A DNA stretch of 64,000 nt, from assembly GCF_042655305.1 (NCBI RefSeq), contig NZ_JBHSLR010000005.1; one strand, 5' to 3'. Below are positions 1 to 7,240 of the stretch, piece after piece; within the stretch, counting starts at the first letter, position 1, and each line of letters begins with the position of its first letter. The notes under the pieces are model-generated. The model ran no database searches, was not told the DNA's origin, and saw only the letters and a program-made list of their open reading frames with translations. A program made the position numbers and the translations under genes. The DNA is from Arcanobacterium_A bovis (GTDB lineage: Bacteria; Actinomycetota; Actinomycetes; Actinomycetales; Actinomycetaceae).

Positions 1-336
1 CGAAGGCACCGTAATAGAATTACCTGCGATTTGCGTATATGAACGCAACCGCGGAGCAACAGCTTTCCAGTTTACCCATGCACCAATCGTCAGACCCACG
101 GCAATCCAAGCTTCCACAAGACCGCTCACATAAAGAGCGCCTGGCAAACCCATCAAAAGCCAGCCAGACATATCAGATGCGCCAGCCGATAGAGCCGCGA
201 CGGTTGGATTCAGATCTCGCCCACCGAGCATGTAATCATCGAAGTTCTTTGTGCGGGTATATGCCCAAATTCCAATGATAATCATCGCAACGAAGTAGAT
301 AATCATTGCTATTGCTTGACCAGTTACTTGATCCAA
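1..336 (-). CDS. putP: Sodium/proline symporter PutP, N-terminal part (cut by window edge)
   Basis: Reading the minus strand from a TTG at 336 gives 112 codons running off the window edge. The translation has a first membrane helix (IIYFVAMIIIGIWAYTRT) followed by NFDDYMLGGRDLNP and LSAGASDMSGWLLMGLPGALY, which are the hallmark N-terminal segments of PutP-type sodium:solute symporters. Family members import proline with sodium through the cytoplasmic membrane. The TTG start is chosen because GGAGAGGAG sits six bases upstream; no ATG in frame has a comparable site. The rest of the gene lies outside the window, so completeness cannot be judged. The region between this start and rpmF holds an inverted repeat at 425-448. 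Confidence 0.88.
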   Translation of the reverse strand, partial: MDQVTGQAIAMIIYFVAMIIIGIWAYTRTKNFDDYMLGGRDLNPTVAALSAGASDMSGWLLMGLPGALYVSGLVEAWIAVGLTIGAWVNWKAVAPRLRSYTQIAGNSITVPS

Positions 337-424
337 AGCAAACTCCTCTCCGAGTGTGGCACTCAATCGTGCCCTTTCTCGGAAGAATAGTACGCATAGG
401 CCCTTAGTCACAACCAATTCTTCA

Positions 425-448
425 AAATATCTCCATATTGAGATATTT
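425..448. promoter_or_regulatory. Inverted repeat upstream of putP, operator-like
   Basis: Two perfect 9-base arms (AAATATCTC and GAGATATTT) flank a 6-base centre about 90 bases upstream of the putP start. Position and symmetry suggest a regulator binding site; no protein can be assigned. Confidence 0.3.
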
Positions 449-528
449 CTAATGCGCATCAGCTTATATACTGAACACCTATTTATTGGCTTAGAGTAGC
501 CAAAAACGAGAATTCTCTTATGTGATAG

Positions 529-561
529 ATAAAAATCTGGCCCCGCATTATGCGGAGCCAG
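529..561 (-). terminator. Rho-independent terminator of rpmF
   Basis: On the minus strand CTGGCTCCGCA and TGCGGGGCCAG form a stem around a short AT loop, followed by ATTTTTATC. It lies just after the rpmF stop codon. It is one of the few hairpins in the window with a U-run. Confidence 0.75.
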
Positions 562-583
562 AAAAATTTGCGGAAAAGTTTGC

Positions 584-745
584 TCAGTCGAGCAGACCCT
601 TCTGTGCAGCCTTTGCCAAACGGCGTGGGATTCGCACCTCGCGACCACCGAAGCGAACGGTCTGGAGCTCGGTAAGCTCAGCCTTCCACTGGGAGCGGCG
701 AGAGCGGGTGTTGCTGCGAGACATCTTGCGCTTTGGAACTGCCAT
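584..745 (-). CDS. rpmF: 50S ribosomal protein L32 (zinc-free actinobacterial form)
   Basis: A 53-residue minus-strand ORF begins MAVPKRKMSRSNTRSRRSQW, the conserved L32 N-terminus, and ends in a basic VRIPRRLAKAAQKGLLD tail. The four zinc-ribbon cysteines found in many L32 proteins are absent, as in the mycobacterial rpmF product, so the protein should not bind zinc. The start ATG at 745 has an AAGGAG site upstream. The gene stands alone with its own terminator at 529-561. It is a structural protein of the large ribosomal subunit near the peptidyl-transferase region. Confidence 0.93.
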   Translation of the reverse strand: MAVPKRKMSRSNTRSRRSQWKAELTELQTVRFGGREVRIPRRLAKAAQKGLLD

Positions 746-963
746 TCCAACCGCTCCTTCCTATATAAGTGGGCTTTTTCAAACCCAAAACAGACTTGAG
801 GCTCAATAAATCTAATCAATAAATTTAACTTGAGCAGACAAACGTCTACTTTAGCCCAGTTCGCACATAATAATCTAGTTCACTGCCACACTTTGTGCTG
901 AGGAACACCACACATTTTCTTGCGCACACAAACCGCAACTCGGCCCTCACCCGCCACACCTGA

Positions 964-976
964 CATAATAGTGTCA
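964..976 (+). promoter_or_regulatory. Putative -10 element of leaderless yigZ, inside a TGACA/TGTCA palindrome
   Basis: CATAAT at 964-969 is followed by six bases and then the yigZ ATG, so transcription would begin at or beside the start codon. TGACA (961-965) and TGTCA (972-976) make this stretch palindromic, which could also be an operator. There is no Shine-Dalgarno sequence. Confidence 0.45.
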
Positions 977-1620
977 TGTCCGCACTGCGTCTCGCTTCAT
1001 ACGAACCACTCTCCCACGAGATTGAAATCAAGAAATCTCGTTTCCTCACTTTCGCCAAAAGAGTTAACTGTGTGGATGATGCCCGCGAATATATTTCGCA
1101 GATCAAAGAAACTTTTCCAGACGCTCGTCACCACTGCAGTGCATTCGTAGTTTCGATTCCAGGAGCGAATGACGTTTTACATTCCTCCGATGACGGCGAA
1201 CCTTCCGGAACCGCTGGACGCCCCATGCTTGATATTCTCACCGGTTTTCAGCTCACCGATACGGTTGTGGTGGTGGTTCGATATTTTGGCGGAACACTCC
1301 TCGGCACTGGCGGATTAGTTCGCGCATATTCCGATTCAGTTCGCGAATGCCTCATCGGAGCTCACACTGTTACCCAAGCACAATTACAGTGTTTCGACGT
1401 CACTCTTTCCCATGCAAGTGCTGGAAAAACGGAAGCTGAACTGCGGGCTCGCGGCTACGACGTCGTCGGAATTGACTACCACAACACGCATGTAACGCTA
1501 CGCTTAGCAACCTCGAATATCGATAGCTTTATGCGAGATCTTGCCGAAATCAGCTCCGGCGAGGCTAGCGCACACAAGGCTGGAACCGTGATCCGCGAGC
1601 ACCCTTCACAACCGCTATAG
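976..1620 (+). CDS. yigZ: YigZ/IMPACT family protein
   Basis: The 214-residue product matches the YigZ (UPF0029/IMPACT) family. It shows the SDDGEPSGTAGRP motif at residues 71-83 and RYFGGTLLGTGGLVRAY at about 102-118, followed by a C-terminal domain of the DUF1949 kind. Length is normal for the family. Eukaryotic IMPACT modulates Gcn1/Gcn2 translation control; the bacterial role is not settled, so no reaction is assigned. The start at 976 lacks a Shine-Dalgarno site but has a -10-like CATAAT six bases upstream, which fits a leaderless mRNA. It faces away from rpmF and is not in an obvious operon. Confidence 0.9.
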   Translation: MSALRLASYEPLSHEIEIKKSRFLTFAKRVNCVDDAREYISQIKETFPDARHHCSAFVVSIPGANDVLHSSDDGEPSGTAGRPMLDILTGFQLTDTVVVVVRYFGGTLLGTGGLVRAYSDSVRECLIGAHTVTQAQLQCFDVTLSHASAGKTEAELRARGYDVVGIDYHNTHVTLRLATSNIDSFMRDLAEISSGEASAHKAGTVIREHPSQPL

Positions 1621-1861
1621 ATCCATTCAAAAGCGACCACACCCTCCCAGGGGTCATTAAATATTCAATAATATTTAGCCCTCGGCAGACACTGTTGCGT
1701 GCCGCTAGGATCTTTGCCAGTATATTGAGCAAGAAGTTGTCGAGATTTCAATAGTGAACGGGTTTTTCCGAACGGCAACATTTCAATGGAATATTCGGTC
1801 ACGCGCTTCATCGCAACGTGACTACTAGGCTGATTATCGAGCAAGGTGAAAGGGGCGAGCG

Positions 1862-1924
1862 ATGCAAAATACCTCGTACACCCGCTCCTTGCCATGCTTT
1901 TTCTGCTTGTGTACCTGTCGCTAG
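1862..1924 (+). CDS. Cys-rich leader peptide upstream of cysK (candidate attenuator uORF)
   Basis: A 20-residue ORF has a strong ribosome site (GAAAGGGGCGAGCG just before the ATG at 1862) and ends PCFFCLCTCR, with four cysteine codons among the last nine. It stops 116 bases before cysK. Cysteine-rich leader peptides upstream of sulfur genes are known in mycobacteria, where ribosome stalling at Cys codons reports cysteine supply. The gene context (cysK then cysE) and the hairpins that overlap the last Cys codon support the same role here. The ORF is short and could be chance, but the good ribosome site and the clustering of Cys codons argue against that. Confidence 0.7.
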   Translation: MQNTSYTRSLPCFFCLCTCR

Positions 1925-1968
1925 AGCGTCAGGCTTTAGTTGTGCGCCATATCTGCATGCCTGTCGCT
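1914..1968 (+). promoter_or_regulatory. Alternative hairpins of the cysK leader
   Basis: CCTGTCGCT occurs twice, at 1914-1922 (over the last Cys codon and stop of the leader peptide) and at 1960-1968. AGCGTCAGG at 1925-1933 can pair with either copy, with one mismatch. A ribosome stalled on the Cys codons would cover the first copy and free the arm for the second. A further complement exists between GCCCCTT (1984-1990) and the leader ribosome site AAGGGGC (1850-1856). No U-rich terminator is seen, so control of translation is as likely as attenuation. Confidence 0.5.
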
Positions 1969-2040
1969 CACTGCTTATGCTGGGCCCCTTGTGTCTAAGC
2001 TCCCCATCGGAATATCAGTAACAGTAGAAAGCTATTTTCA

Positions 2041-2973
2041 ATGACTATTTTTAATTCAATGACCGAACTTACCGGTAACACTCCACTCGTTCGTATCAAC
2101 CGTCTCAGCTCACATACCAAGGCAAATATCCTCGCTAAGCTCGAATTTTACAATCCTGCCAACTCAGTAAAAGACCGAATTGGCGTAGCTATTGTAGATG
2201 CTGCCGAAGCCTCAGGTCAGCTCCAACCTGGCGGCATGATCGTGGAAGCAACCTCAGGAAATACCGGCATCGCCCTCGCGTGGGTTGGCGCAGCGCGCGG
2301 CTATAAAGTGGTTCTCACAATGCCGGCGTCGATGTCGCAAGAGCGCCGTGCCCTCCTGCGCGGCTTCGGAGCTGAGCTCGTACTCACCGAGCCCGCCAAA
2401 GGTATGCAAGGTGCGGTGGATCGCGCCAAAGAGATCGTGGCAGAAAATCCGCAAGCCATCTTAGCTTCGCAATTTGCTAACACTGCTAACCCGCTCATTC
2501 ACGAGCGCACCACTGGCCCGGAAATATGGAACGATACCGATGGTCAGGTAGACATCTTCGTAGCTGGAGTTGGCACGGGAGGCACACTTACCGGAACGGG
2601 TCACTACCTGCGCGAAAAGAATCCGAATATCAAGATCGTGGCTGTTGAACCGAGCGATTCACCACTGCTCTCGCAGGGTAAAGCAGGACCACACAAGATC
2701 CAAGGTATCGGTGCGAATTTCGTTCCGGAGGTACTTGATCGCAACGTGTATGACGACGTCGTGACCGTAACGTTCGACGACGCACTCGAAACAGCCCGTC
2801 GTGCCGCACACGAAGAGGGAATCTTAGCAGGATTCTCAGGCGGCGCCGCGTTATGGGCAGCCATCCAGCTCGCTGAACGCCCAGAAAATGCGAATAAAAC
2901 TATCGTGACAGTCATTCCTGATTTCGGAGAACGGTACGTTTCCACAGCACTTTTCGAAGGTCTCACGGAATAA
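2041..2973 (+). CDS. cysK: Cysteine synthase (O-acetylserine sulfhydrylase)
   Basis: The 310-residue product is a fold-type II PLP enzyme that makes cysteine from O-acetylserine and sulfide. The PLP lysine is K44 in NSVKDRIG. TSGNTGIAL (71-79) is the substrate-binding loop and GVGTGGTLTG (176-185) the phosphate-binding loop. Length and motifs match CysK. The ribosome site is weak (AGAAAG about ten bases upstream), which fits regulation through the preceding leader. cysE follows 29 bases after the stop, so the two steps of cysteine synthesis are co-transcribed. Confidence 0.96.
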   Translation: MTIFNSMTELTGNTPLVRINRLSSHTKANILAKLEFYNPANSVKDRIGVAIVDAAEASGQLQPGGMIVEATSGNTGIALAWVGAARGYKVVLTMPASMSQERRALLRGFGAELVLTEPAKGMQGAVDRAKEIVAENPQAILASQFANTANPLIHERTTGPEIWNDTDGQVDIFVAGVGTGGTLTGTGHYLREKNPNIKIVAVEPSDSPLLSQGKAGPHKIQGIGANFVPEVLDRNVYDDVVTVTFDDALETARRAAHEEGILAGFSGGAALWAAIQLAERPENANKTIVTVIPDFGERYVSTALFEGLTE

Positions 2974-3002
2974 GCGAAGCTAAACGGATATAGGCTCTAA
3001 GC

Positions 3003-3572
3003 ATGCATATTACGTTCAAAGAACAACTCATTGAGGATCTACAAGCTGCGGTAAATCACGATCCAGCCGCACGTAGCGCCCTTGAAGTCGCCCTCGTCTA
3101 CCCTGGCGTGCATGCGCTTTGGGTGCATCGGCTCGCACACCGAATGTGGGTAAAAAGCCTGCTACTGCGCCTGCCTGCCCGAGTTCTCTCCCAGATCGCC
3201 CGGGCAGTAACAGGTATTGAAATTCATCCTGCGGCTAAACTTGGCAGACGACTTTTCATTGACCACGGAATGGGTGTTGTGATCGGCGAAACTGCCGAAG
3301 TCGGTGAAGACGTGACCATTTTTCACGGCACCACTTTGGGTGGCACGTCGATGAAGAAGGGCAAACGTCATCCAACGATTGGCAATCGCGTGACGATTGG
3401 TTCAGGAGCTAAAGTTCTCGGTCCAATTACGGTGGGCGACGACGTTCAGATCGGCGCGAATGCCGTCGTCGTTAAAGATGTGCCAGCAGGCATGGTAGCC
3501 GTGGGTGTGCCGGCACAAAATCGAGCTACCAATCGCCACGAGATTAATATCGATCCGGCAATATACATCTGA
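3003..3572 (+). CDS. cysE: Serine O-acetyltransferase
   Basis: The 189-residue product has a left-handed beta-helix with hexapeptide repeats (IGNRVTIGSGAKVLGPITVGDDVQIG region) and the catalytic FIDHGMGVVIGETAEVG stretch (about 85-101). It makes O-acetylserine from serine and acetyl-CoA for CysK. It is the short form lacking much of the N-terminal domain of the E. coli enzyme. Its C-terminus (...EINIDPAIYI) ends in isoleucine, the kind of tail CysE uses to bind the CysK active site. It sits directly behind cysK and before a strong hairpin. Confidence 0.95.
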   Translation: MHITFKEQLIEDLQAAVNHDPAARSALEVALVYPGVHALWVHRLAHRMWVKSLLLRLPARVLSQIARAVTGIEIHPAAKLGRRLFIDHGMGVVIGETAEVGEDVTIFHGTTLGGTSMKKGKRHPTIGNRVTIGSGAKVLGPITVGDDVQIGANAVVVKDVPAGMVAVGVPAQNRATNRHEINIDPAIYI

Positions 3573-3585
3573 TAATCGGGTATTG

Positions 3586-3637
3586 AATAGGTATGTGGCT
3601 GAGCCAGTACATTGACTGGCTCAGCCACATACCTATT
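3586..3637. terminator. Bidirectional hairpin terminator between cysE and rpiB
   Basis: A perfect 23-base-pair stem (AATAGGTATGTGGCTGAGCC... and its complement) with a 6-base loop follows cysE and faces the converging rpiB. There is no U-run on the plus strand. The bases from here to 3764 contain no convincing gene. Confidence 0.7.
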
Positions 3638-3764
3638 CTTGGTAATTCTTGGTTTGCTACCGCGGAGGTTGTTCTTGGGTATGCTTTGTTCGAGACCTTG
3701 CGACCTACCTCGGTAACGACCTACCGTTTACGTCGATTGAGGATTAGCGCTGACTATCTGCTAC

Positions 3765-4214
3765 TTAGCGCTGCTTTTCAAAATCTGCAATCATGTCGAT
3801 ACGCGACTGATGGCGAGATTCAACATCGTAACCCGTGTTGAGGAAGATCTCGACGAGCCGAGTAGCTTCCTCAATCGTATGCTGACGTGCTCCAATCGAA
3901 ATAACGTTGGCGTTATTGTGCTCACGTGCTAGCTCAGCAGTGGACTCATTCCATGCCAGTGCAGCCCGAACTCCCACAACCTTATTGGCAGCAATTTGTT
4001 CGCCGTTACCAGAACCGCCGATAACGATACCGAGGGAACCAGCGTCGGACACAACAGCTTGAGCGCACTCGAAACATACCGGAGGGTATGCATCAAGTTT
4101 GTCGTATTCGTGATAACCGTGGTCAATTACCTCATGGCCTTGCGCCGAAAGGTGCTCCACGAGATGATTTTTCAATTCAAAACCTGCATGGTCAGTTGCT
4201 ATATGTACTCGCAT
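3765..4214 (-). CDS. rpiB: Ribose-5-phosphate isomerase B
   Basis: The 149-residue protein starts MRVHIATDHAGFELK and contains GGSGNGEQIAANKVVGVRAAL, the RpiB active-site loop. The catalytic base is Glu72 (GNGE), as in the mycobacterial enzymes, rather than the Cys of E. coli RpiB. It interconverts ribose-5-phosphate and ribulose-5-phosphate in the pentose phosphate pathway. On the minus strand TATGCT lies six bases before the ATG, suggesting a leaderless mRNA. In Mycobacterium rpiB lies beside the DsbA-like and pepN genes, as it nearly does here. Confidence 0.95.
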   Translation of the reverse strand: MRVHIATDHAGFELKNHLVEHLSAQGHEVIDHGYHEYDKLDAYPPVCFECAQAVVSDAGSLGIVIGGSGNGEQIAANKVVGVRAALAWNESTAELAREHNNANVISIGARQHTIEEATRLVEIFLNTGYDVESRHQSRIDMIADFEKQR

Positions 4215-4276
4215 GCTCTCAGCATAACTAACAAGCGGGGGAAGATTCGAGCGAATTCACCAGCTACAATTTATTT

Positions 4277-6280
4277 ATGATTCAAACTGATACCGTAACC
4301 AGCGAAGTTGTCGCAAAGCTCAACCAAGATATTCGCCCTCAAGACGATCTTTATCGCCACGTGAACGGCGCTTGGCTTGAAGTTGCTGAAATCCCAGCCG
4401 ACCAGGCTTCTACCGGCACTTTTATTGATCTACGAAACGCCTCTGAAGCGCGCGTCAAAGCTATTATTGATGAGCTTACTGACGGCGAAGCGAAGAGCGA
4501 CGACGCACAAAAGATCGCTGATCTTTTCTCGTCGTTTATGGACGAAGCCAGAATTGAAGGGCTCGGCGCGGGTCCGTTACTTCACGATCTCGAACTGATC
4601 GCTAGCGCACAAGACAAAGCGGAGCTAGCCGTGGCAGTCGCGCGCCTAGGCGTTACCGGCGTCGATATGCCATTCGGAATTACCATTGAGGCTGATCGAA
4701 ATAATCCCTCAGAGTACATCACGTGGATTTTCCAGTCCGGAATCGGTCTGCCGGACGAATCGTTCTACCGCTCCCCCGAATACGCTGAATTGCTCGAAGC
4801 ATATAAAGAGTTTGTTCCTACTCTCTATTCGCTCGCTCTTGAGCATGACGACGAGCAGGCGCAATTAGCTGCTCAGCGCATCATTGATATCGAAACTAAA
4901 ATTGCGTCGTCGCATTTCACCGCAGTAGAAGCACGTGATGCCGAAAAGACCAACAATGTGATGAGCATTGATGAATTTATCGCCTCAGCGCCTGGCTTTG
5001 AGTGGAATGCGGCATTCGAAGTGCTCGGCTTAACGGCAGAGAAAGCCCCTGAGCTGTTGATCTACACTCCGCGGGCACTTACCGGTTTCGCGCAAACGTG
5101 GAACGATGCCGATCTGGAAGCTCTGCGCGATTATCTACGCTGGCTCGTGATTCGCGCCCGTGCTCCTTACTTGTCTAGCGCAATCGTACAGGCAAATTTC
5201 AGTTTCTACGGACAAGTTCTCAGTGGTCAGGAAGAGATTCGCGAGCGCTGGAAGCGTGGAGTTCAACTGGTAGATGCAGTGCTTGGCGAGGCTGTTGGCA
5301 AAGAGTTCGTAGCTCGCCACTTCCCGCCAGAGTACAAAGCTCAAATGGAACAACTTGTGGATGATCTGCTCGCAGCATACAAGGAATCCATCACCGATTT
5401 GGACTGGATGACTGAGGAAACGAAAGCGAAGGCGCTCGCCAAGCTTGCCACTTTCGTAACCAAGATCGGCTACCCGGACAAATGGCGTGATTACTCTGAG
5501 CTCGTGATCACCGCCGATGATCTCGTTGGCAATATGCGCCACGCAGCGGAATTTGAGCATTGGCACCACATCGAAAAACTGGGCAAAGATGTAGATCGCG
5601 GCGAATGGCATATGTACCCGCAAACTGTGAATGCCTATTACAACCCAGTGGCGAACGAAATTGTGTTCCCAGCTGCAATTCTGCAACCACCTTTCTTTGA
5701 TCCGAACGCTGACGCGGCGTGGAATTACGGTGGAATTGGCGCTGTGATCGGTCACGAAATCGGTCACGGTTTCGACGACCAAGGTTCGAAGTACGACGGC
5801 GAAGGCAAGCTGAACAATTGGTGGACGGAGCAAGACCGCGAAGAGTTTGAGAAGCGCACTAAGGCTCTAGTTGATCAGTATGAAGCTTATGTGCCTGCTC
5901 AGTTTGCACCAGATTCGCCTTTCCATGTGCAAGGAGAACTCACGCTTGGTGAGAATATTGGTGATCTCGGCGGCTTAACTATCGCTCTCAAGGCATACAA
6001 TATTGCGATGAAACGTGCTGGCTTCGACTCTGCTGCCGCTGTGCCGGAAATCGAGGGCTACAACGGTATTCAACGAGTTCTGCTGGCATTTGCCCGGATT
6101 TGGCAAGAAAAGCGACGCAACGAGGCTATGGTTCAAAGCGTGGCCACCGATCCACACTCCCCTGCTGAATTCCGCTGCAATGGAGTAATCAAGAATGTGG
6201 ATGCCTTTGCCGAAGAATTTGATGTTCGTGAAGGTGATGCTTTGTACTTGGCTCCCGAAGATCGAGTTCGAATCTGGTAA
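4277..6280 (+). CDS. pepO: M13 family zinc metallopeptidase (neprilysin/PepO-like)
   Basis: The 667-residue protein has the M13 zinc site HEIGH (493-497) and the third ligand in ENIGDLGG (E559). Upstream is the conserved NAYYNPVANEIVFPAAILQPPFF substrate-binding stretch. The end (…EDRVRIW) is typical of PepO. No signal peptide or membrane segment is visible at the N-terminus, so the enzyme should be cytoplasmic and degrade oligopeptides. TACAAT lies six bases before the ATG with no Shine-Dalgarno, indicating a leaderless transcript. It is divergent from rpiB and separated from the next gene by a large hairpin. Confidence 0.95.
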   Translation: MIQTDTVTSEVVAKLNQDIRPQDDLYRHVNGAWLEVAEIPADQASTGTFIDLRNASEARVKAIIDELTDGEAKSDDAQKIADLFSSFMDEARIEGLGAGPLLHDLELIASAQDKAELAVAVARLGVTGVDMPFGITIEADRNNPSEYITWIFQSGIGLPDESFYRSPEYAELLEAYKEFVPTLYSLALEHDDEQAQLAAQRIIDIETKIASSHFTAVEARDAEKTNNVMSIDEFIASAPGFEWNAAFEVLGLTAEKAPELLIYTPRALTGFAQTWNDADLEALRDYLRWLVIRARAPYLSSAIVQANFSFYGQVLSGQEEIRERWKRGVQLVDAVLGEAVGKEFVARHFPPEYKAQMEQLVDDLLAAYKESITDLDWMTEETKAKALAKLATFVTKIGYPDKWRDYSELVITADDLVGNMRHAAEFEHWHHIEKLGKDVDRGEWHMYPQTVNAYYNPVANEIVFPAAILQPPFFDPNADAAWNYGGIGAVIGHEIGHGFDDQGSKYDGEGKLNNWWTEQDREEFEKRTKALVDQYEAYVPAQFAPDSPFHVQGELTLGENIGDLGGLTIALKAYNIAMKRAGFDSAAAVPEIEGYNGIQRVLLAFARIWQEKRRNEAMVQSVATDPHSPAEFRCNGVIKNVDAFAEEFDVREGDALYLAPEDRVRIW

Positions 6281-6310
6281 CGACTCATTCATGCATGGCT
6301 GAGCTGTGCT

Positions 6311-6363
6311 GATGGGGTGTGGGTGGCGCTGTCACGATTGTACAGCGCCACCCACACCCCATC
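6311..6363. terminator. Bidirectional hairpin after pepO
   Basis: A perfect 22-base-pair GC-rich stem (GATGGGGTGTGGGTGGCGCT...) with a 9-base loop lies between pepO and the converging DsbA-like gene. No U-run is present. Confidence 0.7.
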
Positions 6364-6458
6364 TCTAGACAAATACTCGGCCGGTCAGGCGGATACTACT
6401 CGGTTTAAATACAGCTCAATACCGCGCTTCAATACCGCGCAGATTGTGCGCTTGTTAC

Positions 6459-7058
6459 TCAGTCAAACACTGGACCAGTAGTACGCGTCCGCTTTAATTC
6501 AAAGAAACCAGGCACCCGCGCCAAGGCGAGTGTTCCATCCCAGAGCTTGACGGCGTCGTCGCCATGAGGAGCGGGAGACAAAACTGGACCGAAGAATGCA
6601 ACGCCATCAACTGCGATAATAGGCACTCCGACGTCTTGACCTACCAGCGCGAGCGCCCGATCAGTCGATTCATCTCCATGCCGATCAAATTCGCCCTCCT
6701 TCGCGCGCTCAAGAATGCCTTGATCCAGATTGCATTCAGCGAGCGCGGCAGCGATAGTGGCTTCGCCTTTCTCAGCACCTTCGTTGAAAAAGCGTTTTCC
6801 CAGAGCCGTGTAGAAATCACCGAGTTGGTTAGGAATTAAGTGATGCACCCCCGCAGTTACCTGCGCGCCGAGTTTAACTTGCGCGAGATGTTCACGATAG
6901 TCAGCCGGGATGTCTTTTCCTTCATTGAGATGCCACAACCGGAATGGATTCCACTCAATCTCCAGATTTCGCAATTGCGAAACTTCAACGAGCCAACGAG
7001 AGGTAATCCACGTCCACGGGCAGGCTGGATCGAACCAAAATTCAACGCGCTCGGCCAT
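6459..7058 (-). CDS. DsbA-family oxidoreductase, Rv2466c-like, with a CPWT active site
   Basis: The 199-residue protein (EFWFDPACPWTWITSRWL... GVAFFGPVLSPAPHGDDAVKLWDG... FFELKRTRT) aligns by eye with the mycobacterial mycothiol-dependent reductase Rv2466c along its length. That enzyme has CPWC; here the motif is CPWT (C13, T16), so only one redox cysteine remains. This suggests a monothiol mechanism, perhaps with mycothiol, rather than disulfide exchange. GAGGAAAG precedes the ATG. The next gene, divergent, is pepN, as in Mycobacterium. Confidence 0.85.
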   Translation of the reverse strand: MAERVEFWFDPACPWTWITSRWLVEVSQLRNLEIEWNPFRLWHLNEGKDIPADYREHLAQVKLGAQVTAGVHHLIPNQLGDFYTALGKRFFNEGAEKGEATIAAALAECNLDQGILERAKEGEFDRHGDESTDRALALVGQDVGVPIIAVDGVAFFGPVLSPAPHGDDAVKLWDGTLALARVPGFFELKRTRTTGPVFD

Positions 7059-7240
7059 CTTTCCTCAATTCTTCACTTCTCAATTCTCAAAACATGCGAA
7101 TCAGCATGTATGACAACTAATACCTGATCACACATTCAGTATGGCACAATCGATTTTCCAATCGCCTCACCAACTTCGCACAAATTCACGATTGAGCTAG
7201 GCTTAAGAGTGGAAAATGCCCATGCAACGAGAGGAAAAAC

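Noticed and set aside
1665..1895. A 76-residue minus-strand frame before cysK
   Set aside because: No ribosome site or domain; it overlaps the plus-strand leader region, which explains the sequence better.
5135..5833. A 232-residue minus-strand frame
   Set aside because: Antisense to pepO, whose zinc motif lies on the other strand in the same stretch.
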